Both the position numbers and the translations under genes were made by a program. The notes under the pieces were generated by a model that saw nothing but the letters and a program-made list of their open reading frames with translations, was not told where the DNA came from and searched no databases. Positions 1-8,197 of a stretch of DNA of 59,111 bases are shown piece by piece (the first letter of the stretch is position 1; the number at the start of each line of letters is the position of its first letter). This DNA is from Microcoleus sp. CAWBG506 (GTDB lineage Bacteria > Cyanobacteriota > Cyanobacteriia > Cyanobacteriales > Microcoleaceae), in NCBI GenBank assembly GCA_020883125.1, contig JAHREW010000037.1, positions 1 to 59,111 on the forward strand, given 5' to 3'.

Positions 1-265
1 AATGACTGCTGACTAATGACTGCTGACTAATGACTGCTGACTAATGACTGCTGACTAATGACTGCTGACTAATGACTGCTGACTAATGACTGCTGACTAA
101 TGACTGCTGACTGCTGACTAATGACTGCTGACTAATGACTGCTGACTAATGACTAATGACTGCTGACTGCTGACTAATGACTAATGACTAATGACTAATG
201 ACTACTAACTAATGACTAATGACTACTAACTAATGACTAATGACTAATGACTAATGACTAATGAC
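1..265. repeat. Heptanucleotide tandem repeat (STRR type)
   Basis: Tandem TGACTGC and TGACTAA heptamers, first as a regular 14-bp period (AATGACTGCTGACT) for about 110 bases, then increasingly as plain TGACTAA with a few TGACTAC variants near 200-235. The array begins at the window edge, so its true length is unknown, and it ends within a few bases of the 3' end of the yggT-like gene on the minus strand. Short tandemly repeated heptanucleotides are known from filamentous cyanobacteria (Calothrix/Nostoc STRR sequences). There is no spacer structure, so it is not a CRISPR. Confidence 0.95.
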
Positions 266-267
266 TC

Positions 268-552
268 TCACATCATCATCGTCAGTAGCCCCTGCTGACC
301 GAGAATCATTTCTCGCAGCAAGCTACAGATGCCAACCCAAATAATCGGCGTAATGTCCACCCCGCCGATCGGCGGTACAATTTTTCTGGTAGCGGCTAAA
401 AAAGGTTCCGTGGGCCAAGCAATCAGACTCAACGGCAGTCTACTGAGATTGACCTGGGGATACCAAGTCAAGACGATGCGAAAAATAAACAACAAAGTCA
501 TCAATACTAGGACAAAGCCCAGAATCCAGCTTGTAACGGTAATACCATTCAT
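268..552 (-). CDS. YggT family (Ycf19-like) membrane protein
   Basis: A 94-residue protein with two hydrophobic segments (about residues 8-28 and 66-84) separated by a loop containing PLSLIAWPTEPFL and RKIVPPIGGVDITPI. The PTEPFL...R.IVPP.GG.D.(S/T)P pattern is the hallmark of the YggT family, which includes the chloroplast Ycf19/CCB3 group; members are inner-membrane or thylakoid proteins linked to cytochrome b6f haem attachment or cell division and osmotic functions, with no firm biochemical role in cyanobacteria. Length is normal for the family. It is transcribed toward the heptad repeat and divergently from psbX. Family call is firm; exact function is unknown. Confidence 0.85.
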   Translation of the reverse strand: MNGITVTSWILGFVLVLMTLLFIFRIVLTWYPQVNLSRLPLSLIAWPTEPFLAATRKIVPPIGGVDITPIIWVGICSLLREMILGQQGLLTMMM

Positions 553-678
553 AGAGTTATTGTGTCGAAATTTTAAGTTTTGTTAAGTCAGGTATTCATA
601 ATTTTAACTGTTTCCCTGGTGCGATCGAAAGTATAAAATTAATAAAAATCAAATTGTTGTAACAAAGGCTTTGAATCT

Positions 679-798
679 ATGACTCCTTCACTCGCGAATT
701 TTCTGTACAGCCTGCTGGTCGGCGTTAGTTTGGTGGTAATTCCAGCAACGATCGCCCTAATCTTCATCAGCCAAAAAGACAAAATTAAGCGCACCTAA
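679..798 (+). CDS. psbX: Photosystem II protein PsbX
   Basis: A 39-residue ORF starting MTPSLANFL and ending IFISQKDKIKRT. This matches cyanobacterial PsbX almost residue for residue: a short lumenal N-terminus, one transmembrane helix (about residues 9-29) and the conserved stromal IFISQKDK tail. PsbX is a small PSII subunit at the periphery near cytochrome b559 that affects plastoquinone turnover at the QB site. It is shorter than usual ORF cut-offs. An AT-rich stretch with a TATAAA-like box near 631 could be its promoter. It lies upstream of ycf66 on the same strand, an order commonly seen in cyanobacteria. Confidence 0.95.
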   Translation: MTPSLANFLYSLLVGVSLVVIPATIALIFISQKDKIKRT

Positions 799-1255
799 AA
801 CATCTGTAAAGATCCAAGTCCGGCGTCAAAGTCAATTGTCGGCTGTAGCTATGGCCCGACGTCGGGCATTTCCCCAGTTCCGAAACCTCGGCTGTAAGCA
901 ACTCAGAAGCCAAAACCTTCTAGAACTGCCAAGCTGAGGTTTTTTCCCGTTTACTGACACCGCCGGAAAGTCCCTGGCTCTACCTGTAGCCCGGTGATAT
1001 CAATTCCCGTTGTATCGGAATGATTTAACCGCGAAGGCGCTAAGGACGCGAAGTTCGAGAAGAGAGAGTTTAATACAGGACGATGAAGACAGGATTTTAT
1101 ATGAGCAGTTCAGACTCACTATTATGTCAATATTATGTCAATTCCCAAGCTGCAACGGGGATAAGACCCTCATCCAGCCAAGTCGGAATAGCAGACTTAA
1201 GTAAAAATGTAAACATCTAACTCGCTAATATAGAACAGAAATAGGAGATAGGGTA
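799..1255. other. Intergenic region psbX-ycf66
   Basis: No convincing gene. It holds a perfect 14-bp palindrome (GCCCGACGTCGGGC, 854-867), an imperfect terminator-like pair (AACCTCGGCT at about 884 and AGCTGAGGTTTTTT ending about 946, long loop) that could end the psbX transcript, and a truncated copy of the dispersed CGGAATGATTTAACC repeat from 996. A 64-codon open frame at 1010-1204 lies partly in that repeat and has no recognisable protein features. Confidence 0.6.
996..1080 (+). repeat. Dispersed TIR repeat family A, truncated copy
   Basis: Begins GATATCAATTCCCGTTGTATCGG and continues GAATGATTTAACCGCGAAGG, matching the left end and interior of the copies at 4915-5025, 18884-19117 and 25455-25560. 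The right terminal inverted repeat (GCTACCGGATTTGATATC in the complete copies) is missing, so this is a decayed or half element. It is non-coding. Confidence 0.75.
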
Positions 1256-2080
1256 ATGGTTAATTTAGGATTAAACTGGAGCAGCCTGCTGGGGATCATC
1301 CTAGCAGTAGCTGGCGCGGGACTTTACTTTCTGCGATCGTGGCGTCCCAAGCTAGCACGAGACCACGATATTTTTTTTGCAGCAGTAGGTCTACTGTGTG
1401 GCGGTATTCTATTATTCCAAGGCTGGCGGCTAGATCCAATTCTGGCCTTCGGTCAATTCATGCTGACCGGTTCGGCCATATTTTTTGCAGCCGAAAGTAT
1501 TAAGCTGCGGGGAGCAACCACCGCCCAAGCTAAAAGCCGGGCACAATATATCGACGAAGATAGACCCGTCAGCAACGCCTACGGTTATGAGGGTTACGAT
1601 GCTGATATTGACCAGCTAGAACCAGAGGAAGACTATCCCCAGCGTCCCCGGATTAGAGGTAGTCAAGATTATCGTGCTTCGCGGGAAGGCTACGACGACG
1701 AACCTCGCCGCCGTCCCGACCGTCGCAATAGCAGCATTGATATGTCTAAACCCGATGGACCAGAGCGATCGTCCCGCAAACGCCCCTCTCGCCCGGAAAA
1801 CCAGCCCCCAGAGCGATCGGACCGATCGGACCGATCGGACCGTTGGGACATTTCAGACAATCCCGATGAAAAACCGACTCGCAGCCGTAACAGCCGCCCG
1901 CCAACTTCCGATAACCGCAGCGATGGGACACCGAGAACCAAAAAAACCCGTCCCGCCGAAGGAGGGAAGTCTCGCCCTAGTAGCCGGGATGTGCAAGCAC
2001 CACCCTCAGATTACGTGGAGTATCGACCAGTAGAATACCCGGAAGACCAACCGGATAATTCCCCCAATTTCGACAACTAG
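1256..2080 (+). CDS. ycf66: Ycf66 family protein
   Basis: A 274-residue protein. Residues 1-95 carry three hydrophobic segments (LLGIILAVAGAGLYFL, IFFAAVGLLCGGILLF, AFGQFMLTGSAIFFAAE) typical of Ycf66, a cyanobacterial and plastid membrane protein of unknown function. Residues about 95-274 are a low-complexity, highly charged tail rich in Arg, Ser, Pro and Asp, including an ERSDRSDRSDRWD run encoded by a 9-bp GATCGGACC tandem repeat near 1812-1842. The ATG is preceded by a good ribosome site (AGGAG, 1241-1245). Gene order psbX-ycf66 supports the call. The tail is much less conserved in the family than the membrane part. Confidence 0.88.
   Translation: MVNLGLNWSSLLGIILAVAGAGLYFLRSWRPKLARDHDIFFAAVGLLCGGILLFQGWRLDPILAFGQFMLTGSAIFFAAESIKLRGATTAQAKSRAQYIDEDRPVSNAYGYEGYDADIDQLEPEEDYPQRPRIRGSQDYRASREGYDDEPRRRPDRRNSSIDMSKPDGPERSSRKRPSRPENQPPERSDRSDRSDRWDISDNPDEKPTRSRNSRPPTSDNRSDGTPRTKKTRPAEGGKSRPSSRDVQAPPSDYVEYRPVEYPEDQPDNSPNFDN
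1812..1842. repeat. 9-bp in-frame tandem repeat inside ycf66
   Basis: Three to four units of CGATCGGAC in frame, encoding Ser-Asp-Arg triplets in the disordered Ycf66 tail. It explains shadow frames on both strands here. Confidence 0.85.
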
Positions 2081-2288
2081 GGGAAGTGCTAAGTAGATGG
2101 GTGAAATTTAATATTTCTGGTGTCAGCATCACCGGAAAAATACCAGTTACATTTGATTTATGCCCATCTACTGGCGATCGCGATCGGATAATTACGATCC
2201 AAAAAACTGTGAATGGGGAGTGTAAAACCACCGATCAACGCAGAGACAACACAGATCAAAACCGACAGCTAAATACTCATCGATCGCC

Positions 2289-3737
2289 ATGAATTTCAAA
2301 CTTTTAAGTTTAGCAATATCGGGAATTTTAACAATGGGGGTTTCAGCCAGCGCCACCGCCGTTGTTACCACATCCCCTGTGCAGTCATCACCAGATGTTA
2401 CTGAATTTAAGTCGCTGGATAGACAGGGTGCGATCGCCCAAAATATCGAAGAACAAACTAATATTCGCGTTTACGAACGAGCCAGTCCGGCAGTTGTTAC
2501 CGTCGATACAGATAAATCCAACGGTAGTGGCACAATTATCAGCCCCGACGGCATGATTTTAACCAACGCCCATGTTGTTTCCGCCGGCGGTACTGTGAAT
2601 ATAATTTTGTCAGATGGCAAAAAAGTCCCAGCCGATGTCATTGGATTTGGGGAAGAAGGCTTAGACTTAGCCGTAGTTAAAATGCGGGGTCAAAACAATT
2701 TGCCGACAATTCCTTTAGCCCGTCCCGGTTCGGTGAAAGTGGGACAACAAGCATTTGCGATCGGCAATCCTTTCGGTCGATTTCAAGGTACTTTTACCGT
2801 CGGAATTGTCAGCCGCATCGACCAACAACGAAGCTTGATTCAAACAGACGCAGCCATCAATCCCGGCAATTCAGGAGGTCCACTGCTTAACAGTTCGGGA
2901 GAATTAATCGGAGTCAACACTTCTATTTTTACTCGCGGTCAGGGCGGAGGCAATATCGGCATCGGTTTTGCCATTTCCATAGACAAAGTACCCGCTTTCC
3001 TGACGGCGGTAAGAGAAGGGCGAGCTCCCCGCGTTGCTCAGACACGATCGCCCTTTGGTAACAAATCACCTGCAAAACTAGCACTCAACGGGCCAGCAAT
3101 CAGTGGCAAACTCACCAACCAGTCTAGCGTTCTGCCGGGAGACAACAGCTTTTTCGACCTCTACTCCTTTGAAGGAAAAGCAGGTCAGCGAATCACAATT
3201 GAAATGAAAAGTCAAGAAATTGACCCTTATTTAATCTTGCTCGGCCCCGATCGGCGGCAAATCGCTCAAGATGATGACGGCGCAGGCAGTAACAATGCCC
3301 GAATTACAGTCAGGCTGCCAGCAGACGGCACTTACACCTTATTGGCAAATTCCAACCAGGCCAGGCAGTCGGGAGCTTATACACTAGAACTGAAAGCCGC
3401 AGCTTCTACCCAGGCGGCCAGGGCAATTTTGGAAGAAGAAGGTACTTTAGCCCCAGGATCTCAGGTACTACCCTCGGACAACAGTCTGTATCGAGAGTAT
3501 ACTTTTGAAGGTCGATCGGGTCAGTCGGTGGAGATTTCCCTCGAAAGTAAAGAGTTCGATCCCTATGTAGCTTTGTTTGGCCCTAATGGTCGATTAGTAG
3601 CAGAAAATGATGATGAGAGCGATGCGACTAAAAATGCGTCTCTAAGCGTTACTTTACCCGCTACGGGTCGCTATCGTGTCATTGTCAATGCTTACGACGC
3701 TTCGGGCCGGGGGCGCTACACTCTAACAGTCCGCTAA
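2289..3737 (+). CDS. Secreted trypsin-like serine protease with two PPC domains
   Basis: A 482-residue protein with a Sec-type N-terminus (hydrophobic residues 4-25). The protease domain (about 55-245) has the Deg/HtrA-type triad: His95 in ILTNAHVV, Asp126 in LDLAVV, Ser195 in NPGNSGGPLL. There is no PDZ domain. Instead two pre-peptidase C-terminal (PPC) beta-sandwich domains follow, at about 285-370 (FDLYSFEGKAGQ...DPYLILLGPD) and 395-481 (YREYTFEGRSGQ...DPYVALFGPN). PPC domains usually occur on secreted proteases. Likely a periplasmic or extracellular endopeptidase. The next gene encodes a stand-alone PPC domain closely similar to the second one, suggesting local duplication. Replacement of PDZ by PPC makes this a protease outside the classical HhoA/HhoB/HtrA set. 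Confidence 0.85.
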   Translation: MNFKLLSLAISGILTMGVSASATAVVTTSPVQSSPDVTEFKSLDRQGAIAQNIEEQTNIRVYERASPAVVTVDTDKSNGSGTIISPDGMILTNAHVVSAGGTVNIILSDGKKVPADVIGFGEEGLDLAVVKMRGQNNLPTIPLARPGSVKVGQQAFAIGNPFGRFQGTFTVGIVSRIDQQRSLIQTDAAINPGNSGGPLLNSSGELIGVNTSIFTRGQGGGNIGIGFAISIDKVPAFLTAVREGRAPRVAQTRSPFGNKSPAKLALNGPAISGKLTNQSSVLPGDNSFFDLYSFEGKAGQRITIEMKSQEIDPYLILLGPDRRQIAQDDDGAGSNNARITVRLPADGTYTLLANSNQARQSGAYTLELKAAASTQAARAILEEEGTLAPGSQVLPSDNSLYREYTFEGRSGQSVEISLESKEFDPYVALFGPNGRLVAENDDESDATKNASLSVTLPATGRYRVIVNAYDASGRGRYTLTVR

Positions 3738-3773
3738 AAGTTGAAAATTAGTAATTGGGAATTAGTTATGAGT

Positions 3774-3815
3774 GGGGGGTGGGCATTCTTGGCACTACCC
3801 CTACAAAGCCCTCGT
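3774..3815. repeat. Partial copy of the GTAGGGG...CGGGCAC palindromic repeat
   Basis: GGGTGGGCATTCTTGGCAC followed by TACCCCTACAAAG resembles one arm of the palindromic element that sits inside thrB at 50347-50406 (GGGCACTACCCCTACAAAA on its reverse strand). Only one arm is recognisable here; similarity is by eye. Confidence 0.4.
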
Positions 3816-3852
3816 TTTTTGGAGAATGAAACCGCCCTGGGGTAGGGGGGGT

Positions 3853-3921
3853 TCTTCTTCCTTCTTCTTTCTTCCTTCTTCTTTCTTCCTTCTTCCTTCT
3901 TCCTTCTTCCTTCTTCTTTCA
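3853..3921. repeat. CTTCTTC/TTTCTTC heptad tandem repeat
   Basis: About nine heptamers of CTTCTTC or TTTCTTC in the gap between the protease and the PPC gene. The reverse complement of the same unit (GAAGAAG/GAAGGAA) recurs near 44310-44336, so it is a dispersed STRR family and not a local slip. Confidence 0.9.
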
Positions 3922-3940
3922 TCAACAACTGAGGTAATTC

Positions 3941-4546
3941 ATGCGTCAAGTTAGATTTTGGGCGATCGCGCCAATTGCTCTGCTAGCTACTGTTTCAGCC
4001 AAGCCCGCTGCTTCCTCGCCAATTTTCGATGCGAGTCGAGTTTTAGCGCCCGGTAATTCAACCCTAATTGCCGCAGGATTTTCTCAGAATGCCCCTCATA
4101 CTGACAGGGATATTAATCATGTTTTAGCTCAGGCTACTCCGAAGTCTTCGCCATCAGCAATACCAACTCCCTCAGCTTTGCCTATTCCTGCTGCCGGATC
4201 GTCTAAAGTCATTTTGGAAAAACAAGGAGAACTGACTCCGGCTAAGTCTTCCGTACTGCCCTCAGACAGCAGTTTATATGACGAATATACCTTTGAAGGC
4301 ACGACAGGCCAGACAGTAGTTGTTTCCTTAGAAAGTGGCGAGTTTGATACTTATCTGGCTGTCTTCAACTCCCAAGGCGAATTGCTTGCAGAAAATGATG
4401 ATGCTACTGAGCAAAATTCCAATTCTGAATTGACTGTTACTTTGTCTGCCAGTGGTAGCTACAAAGTAATTGTCAATGCTTTTGATTCACCGCCAAAAGG
4501 TAAAGGCAAGTACAGTTTGATAGTCCGGGAAGTCATTAAAAATTAA
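3941..4546 (+). CDS. Secreted PPC-domain protein
   Basis: A 201-residue protein with an N-terminal hydrophobic segment (residues 6-25, WAIAPIALLATVSAKPAAS) consistent with a signal peptide, a Pro/Ser/Ala-rich linker (about 65-90), and one PPC beta-sandwich domain (about 95-198) with YDEYTFEGTTGQ and DTYLAVFNSQGELLAEND. The domain closely resembles the second PPC domain of the upstream protease (YREYTFEGRSGQ, LVAENDDE), so the two probably arose by duplication. No catalytic domain is present. It may be an extracellular accessory or binding protein; function unknown. No strong ribosome site is visible (GAGGTAA lies 6-12 bases upstream). Confidence 0.7.
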   Translation: MRQVRFWAIAPIALLATVSAKPAASSPIFDASRVLAPGNSTLIAAGFSQNAPHTDRDINHVLAQATPKSSPSAIPTPSALPIPAAGSSKVILEKQGELTPAKSSVLPSDSSLYDEYTFEGTTGQTVVVSLESGEFDTYLAVFNSQGELLAENDDATEQNSNSELTVTLSASGSYKVIVNAFDSPPKGKGKYSLIVREVIKN

Positions 4547-4591
4547 TGATTGATAAATCGATATTCTCTGAGGTCAAACATCTACGCAGAA

Positions 4592-4623
4592 GGTGAAAAT
4601 AGGATAATAATTTATTTTTCACC
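4592..4623. terminator. Bidirectional hairpin between convergent genes
   Basis: GGTGAAAA (4592-4599) pairs with TTTTCACC (4616-4623) around an AT-rich loop. It lies between the stop of the PPC gene and the stop of the convergent HLIP gene and can serve both. T-rich tracts flank it. Confidence 0.6.
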
Positions 4624-4640
4624 TTCCATTTTTTAGTGAT

Positions 4641-4832
4641 TTAACGCAAACCTAGCCAGGTAAAAAAAATCTCGCCTGTGAAGAATTCTAGCAACAGAAT
4701 TGCCACGAATCCCACCATCGCAAATCGTCCGTTGATTTTTTCCGCGTAGGCGTTCCAGCCAAAGGCAGGTTCTGCTTTTTCGGCTGACTCTGGGCTTGGT
4801 GGTGTTGGGGAAGCAGGAGTTTTAGATTTCAT
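4641..4832 (-). CDS. High-light-inducible protein (HLIP, CAB/ELIP superfamily)
   Basis: A 63-residue protein with a Pro/Ser/Glu-rich N-terminus and one transmembrane helix carrying the chlorophyll-binding signature EKINGRFAMVGFVAILLLE (residues 33-51), followed by FFTGEIFFTWLGL. The ExxNGRxAMxG motif defines one-helix CAB/ELIP proteins (HLIP/SCP), which bind chlorophyll and carotenoid in the thylakoid, quench excess energy and take part in PSII assembly and chlorophyll recycling. Which Hli paralogue it is cannot be assigned by eye. Its upstream region contains a family A repeat. Confidence 0.93.
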   Translation of the reverse strand: MKSKTPASPTPPSPESAEKAEPAFGWNAYAEKINGRFAMVGFVAILLLEFFTGEIFFTWLGLR

Positions 4833-4914
4833 TGAAAAGTTGTGAATGTTGAGTATTGAGTTAAAATTTTATAGCAAAAAGGTTAAATCATGACCATGCA
4901 ACGGTCAACTACAT

Positions 4915-5025
4915 GATATCAAATCCGTTGACATCGGAATTATTATTTCTCTCTTCTCTTTCTCTGTGTCAAGAGTGTCCTAGTAAGGTTTAATCATTCC
5001 GATACAACCGGAATTAATATGATAT
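4915..5025 (-). repeat. Dispersed TIR repeat family A, complete copy
   Basis: Ends GATATCAAATCCG... and ...CCGGAATTAATATGATAT form imperfect terminal inverted repeats; the interior carries TTTCTCTGTGTC and GGTTTAATCATTCCGATACA, the reverse complement of the CGGAATGATTTAACC core of the other copies. About 110 bp, non-coding, MITE-like in size and ends. It lies immediately upstream of the ATG at 5038, so it may provide the leader or promoter of that gene. Confidence 0.75.
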
Positions 5026-5037
5026 TATTTTTCCCCC

Positions 5038-6777
5038 ATGTTCATCGCCCCCTTGCACAAATTTCTGACTGCCACAAATCATGATGATAAATCTCGATCG
5101 CCTACCATCTTTTGGTTAGCTTTAAGCTTGACATTTGCCGCAATCTATGGTTGGTTAGGGCTAAGACAAGCCTTCGGTGGCGAGTATATCGTGCAAGACG
5201 ATGCCAGACAACACGTTTTCTGGATGATGCGATTTGTCGATCGCCAATTGTTTCCCAACGACTTCATTGCTAACTACTTTCAATCCATCAGCCCCACAGG
5301 CTACAGCACACTCTACAAAATAGCAGCCACCATTGGTATTCATCCGCTATTATTTCACAAAATATTGCCACTTTTCCTCAGCTTAATCTCCACTTATTAC
5401 TGTTTTAGCATTGCTCTAGAAATATTGCCAGTGCCCATGACTGGATTTATTGCCTCTTTGTTGCTAAACCAACATATGTGGATGACAGACGATTTGGCTT
5501 CCACAACGCCCAGAGCCTTTATCTATCCGCTATTTCTAGCTTTTTTATATTATTTGCTGCGACGTTCGCTGCTGCCTTGTTTAGGGGCGATCGCCTTGAT
5601 CGGACTATTTTACCCTCCTTACGCATTGGTAGCAGCCGGTATTTTAGTTTTGCGGTTGCTGGATTGGGAAAAAGGTAGTTTGCGCTTGTCGCGCGATCGC
5701 ACAAATTACCTATTTTGCACTACAGGTTTAGGAGTTGTGTTTTTAGTAATGCTACCCTATGCCCTAGATAAATCGGTATTTGGCCCCGCTTATACAGCAG
5801 CAGAAGCTAAAACAATGCCCGAATTTGCGCCCCAAGGCCGAAATGCTTTTTTTCGTCCAAATCCCCTAGATTATTGGCTGACTGGCCGGGGTAGTGGGAT
5901 GTTTCCCAAGTCCCTGTTTACCCCCGTTACTCACTGTGCTGCATGGTTATTTCCGCTGCTATTGGTATGGCGATCGCACTTTCCTTTAGCTAAGCAGATT
6001 CAAAGTAGTATCTGGCTTTTACTGCAACTATTTTTAGCATCTTCAGCCATGTTTTTGGTTGCTCACGCTACGCTTTTTAAATTATATCAGCCTGGGCGCT
6101 ATACTGCTTATAGCTTGCGATTTATTGTAGTGTTCTTAAGTGCGATCGCCCTAACTTTGCTCCTAGATGGAGTTGGAAATTGGGCCAAGACAACCGAAAC
6201 CAAAATTGGCATCAAAAATCTAGTGGCCATCATCACAACAGCGATAATTGCTGTGGTAGTTGTGCTTTATCCCTGCTTAGTGGATAAATTTCCTAGCGTT
6301 GGGTATGTAGAGGGTAAAATGCCCGAATTGTACCAGTTTTTTCAGCAGCAACCGCCAGATATTTTGATTGCTTCCCTAGCGCCAGAGGTGGACAATCTGC
6401 CAACTTTTAGTCAGCGCTCGGTTTGGGTAGGAAAAGAATATGCAGTGCCTTATCAAAAAGGCTATTATACTAGATTTAGACAGCGAGTTAACGATTTAAT
6501 TCGCGCTCAGTATACGACCGATAGAGCAATATTACAAAAGTTTATTAATCAATATGGAGTTGATTTCTGGATGCTCGATCGCAATGCCTTGACTCTTGAG
6601 TATGTAAAGGATTACGGTTGGATCGAAGACTTTGATTCTACACCAAAGGCGATCGCCTCTCTCACACAAGGGAAAATTCCTGTGTTAGCTGAAGCAATGA
6701 CAAGTTGTGCTGTTTTTCAGAACGGTATTGTGGTGGTTTTGGAAACATCTTGTATTGCGAAATTGACTGGGAGTTAA
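5038..6777 (+). CDS. Polytopic membrane protein, unknown function
   Basis: A 579-residue protein with about ten hydrophobic segments between residues 25 and 425 (for example IFWLALSLTFAAIYGWLGL, ILPLFLSLISTYYCF, WLLLQLFLASSAMFLVA) and a soluble C-terminal domain (about 425-579). The early loop GGEYIVQDDARQHVFWMMRF has an acidic Asp-Asp-Ala-Arg motif reminiscent of the first lumenal loop of GT-C type glycosyltransferases, so a role in polyprenol-linked sugar transfer is possible but not shown. I do not recognise a named family. The start follows a family A repeat with no clear ribosome site. It is followed by two small hairpins and an AT-rich stem. Confidence 0.6.
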   Translation: MFIAPLHKFLTATNHDDKSRSPTIFWLALSLTFAAIYGWLGLRQAFGGEYIVQDDARQHVFWMMRFVDRQLFPNDFIANYFQSISPTGYSTLYKIAATIGIHPLLFHKILPLFLSLISTYYCFSIALEILPVPMTGFIASLLLNQHMWMTDDLASTTPRAFIYPLFLAFLYYLLRRSLLPCLGAIALIGLFYPPYALVAAGILVLRLLDWEKGSLRLSRDRTNYLFCTTGLGVVFLVMLPYALDKSVFGPAYTAAEAKTMPEFAPQGRNAFFRPNPLDYWLTGRGSGMFPKSLFTPVTHCAAWLFPLLLVWRSHFPLAKQIQSSIWLLLQLFLASSAMFLVAHATLFKLYQPGRYTAYSLRFIVVFLSAIALTLLLDGVGNWAKTTETKIGIKNLVAIITTAIIAVVVVLYPCLVDKFPSVGYVEGKMPELYQFFQQQPPDILIASLAPEVDNLPTFSQRSVWVGKEYAVPYQKGYYTRFRQRVNDLIRAQYTTDRAILQKFINQYGVDFWMLDRNALTLEYVKDYGWIEDFDSTPKAIASLTQGKIPVLAEAMTSCAVFQNGIVVVLETSCIAKLTGS

Positions 6778-6866
6778 GATGAGGCAGAGCCTCTGGATAT
6801 TGGTTCCCAGGCAGAGTGTGGGAAATATAAAAAAATCATATGTTTTTTTTAAATATATGATTTTTT
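6778..6866. terminator. Palindromic repeats and AT-rich stem-loop
   Basis: Just after the membrane-protein stop are two small hairpins (GAGGCAGAGCCTC, and TTCCCA...TGGGAA), followed by an AT-rich stem, AAAAAATCATAT (6830-6841) pairing with ATATGATTTTTT (6855-6866) around a T-rich loop. This is a plausible terminator that separates the membrane gene from the methyltransferase operon. Confidence 0.6.
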
Positions 6867-6917
6867 AGATACAAATGAAGGTAAACTTATTAAATAGAGC
6901 GTATTTTATTATCGATA

Positions 6918-8132
6918 ATGCTAGGACTTAGACCAGAAACAAAAAATATAAAATCACCTACTGTACTTGATATTTTTTGCGGTGCAGGTGGGATGAGCTT
7001 AGGCTTTCAGAATGCTGGCTGTGAAATTTTAGGGGGAATTGATAAAAATCCTCATGCTATCAGAACACATCATAGAAACTTTCCTAACTGTCAACTGATG
7101 CGTGATGCTCAGTCTATCGAATCTATTACTGATTTGAGTAAACTGGGGTTCGTTCCGGGAGAAATTGATATTTTAATTGGGGGGCCACCCTGCCAAGTAT
7201 TTTCAGTAGTAGGCAAGGGTAAAATGAAGTCTTTAGGAAAACATATCGAAAGTGACGCTAGAAATTTTTTATATGAAGAATTTATTAGAGTCGTTCAATA
7301 TTATAAACCTCTGTTTTTTGTAATTGAAAACGTTAATTATCTACTCAATCACTGGATATTTTCTACTTTGATAAAAGATTTAAAAAATGGATTAATTAAA
7401 AAAAACTCTGATTATCCAGGCTATAATCTTAGCCATCAAATTCTAACCGCTTCTGATTACGGTGTTCCTCAAATCCGCAAACGCTTATTCATTGTTGGTA
7501 GGCGTAAAGATACGAATCTAACTTTCGAGTTTCCAGATGCGAATACAAGTTCTCCTGTCTCTGTAGGGGAAGCAATTGGAGATTTGCCAGAATTAGAGCC
7601 TGTAAGTCTACCTTTGAAGAGGAAAAGCACTGCACCAAAGCAAATTGACTTTCCTAAAGCTTACAATTTTTCGCCTAAATCCGAGTATCAAGAGCTAATG
7701 AGAATTGAATCTGATGATATGGTAATGAATCATATTTGTCGATCGCATAACGATCAGGACTTGCATATTTTTAACATCATGCCTCAAGGTGGCAAGTATA
7801 AAAATATACCTAACGAGTTAAAACGTTACAGCGATAAGAGTTTTGAGGATAAGTATAAACGCTTAGAGTGGGATAAACCCTCATGGACACTAACGGCACA
7901 TATGCAGAAAGATTGTTTAGCCTATATCCATCCAACACAAATCAGAAGTATCTCTGTAAGAGAGGCTGCTAGACTTCAAAGTTTCCCAGATCATTTTGTA
8001 TTTGATGCACCTATGACGAGAATGTTTGAGCTAGTTGGGAATTCTGTACCACCTCTTTTAGCTGAAGCGATCGCCAGACCAATTGTAAAACAAGTACAAG
8101 CCTACTACGAAGCTCAGGCTGAAAGGGGCTAA
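6918..8132 (+). CDS. dcm: DNA (cytosine-5) methyltransferase
   Basis: A 404-residue C5-cytosine methyltransferase with motifs in canonical order: I, DIFCGAGGMSLGF (18-30, SAM binding); IV, GGPPCQVFS with catalytic Cys92; VI, FVIENVNYL (about 134-142); VIII, PQIRKRLFIVG (about 184-194); IX, SVREAARLQSFP (about 349-360); X, ELVGNSVPPLLAEA (about 368-381). The target-recognition region lies between VIII and IX, so the recognition sequence cannot be read directly. The gene is visibly AT-rich and poor in HIP1 sites compared with its neighbours, suggesting transfer. Sixty-five bases downstream starts a Z1 ATPase and then a PD-(D/E)XK nuclease, so it most likely modifies DNA for a restriction-type defence system and is not an orphan methylase. 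Confidence 0.93.
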   Translation: MLGLRPETKNIKSPTVLDIFCGAGGMSLGFQNAGCEILGGIDKNPHAIRTHHRNFPNCQLMRDAQSIESITDLSKLGFVPGEIDILIGGPPCQVFSVVGKGKMKSLGKHIESDARNFLYEEFIRVVQYYKPLFFVIENVNYLLNHWIFSTLIKDLKNGLIKKNSDYPGYNLSHQILTASDYGVPQIRKRLFIVGRRKDTNLTFEFPDANTSSPVSVGEAIGDLPELEPVSLPLKRKSTAPKQIDFPKAYNFSPKSEYQELMRIESDDMVMNHICRSHNDQDLHIFNIMPQGGKYKNIPNELKRYSDKSFEDKYKRLEWDKPSWTLTAHMQKDCLAYIHPTQIRSISVREAARLQSFPDHFVFDAPMTRMFELVGNSVPPLLAEAIARPIVKQVQAYYEAQAERG

Positions 8133-8197
8133 CCTAGCTTCAGCTATACCTCAAGTGCATTTCACAACTAAAAGCAGACAAATGGAGAAGACCTAAA

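Noticed and set aside
1..265. CRISPR-like array
   Set aside because: Pure heptad/14-mer tandem repeat with no unique spacers and no cas genes.
1010..1204. 64-residue open frame
   Set aside because: Starts inside a family A repeat and shows no protein-like features or ribosome site.
1674..2231. Several open frames overlapping ycf66 on both strands
   Set aside because: Low-complexity shadows of the repeated, charged Ycf66 tail.
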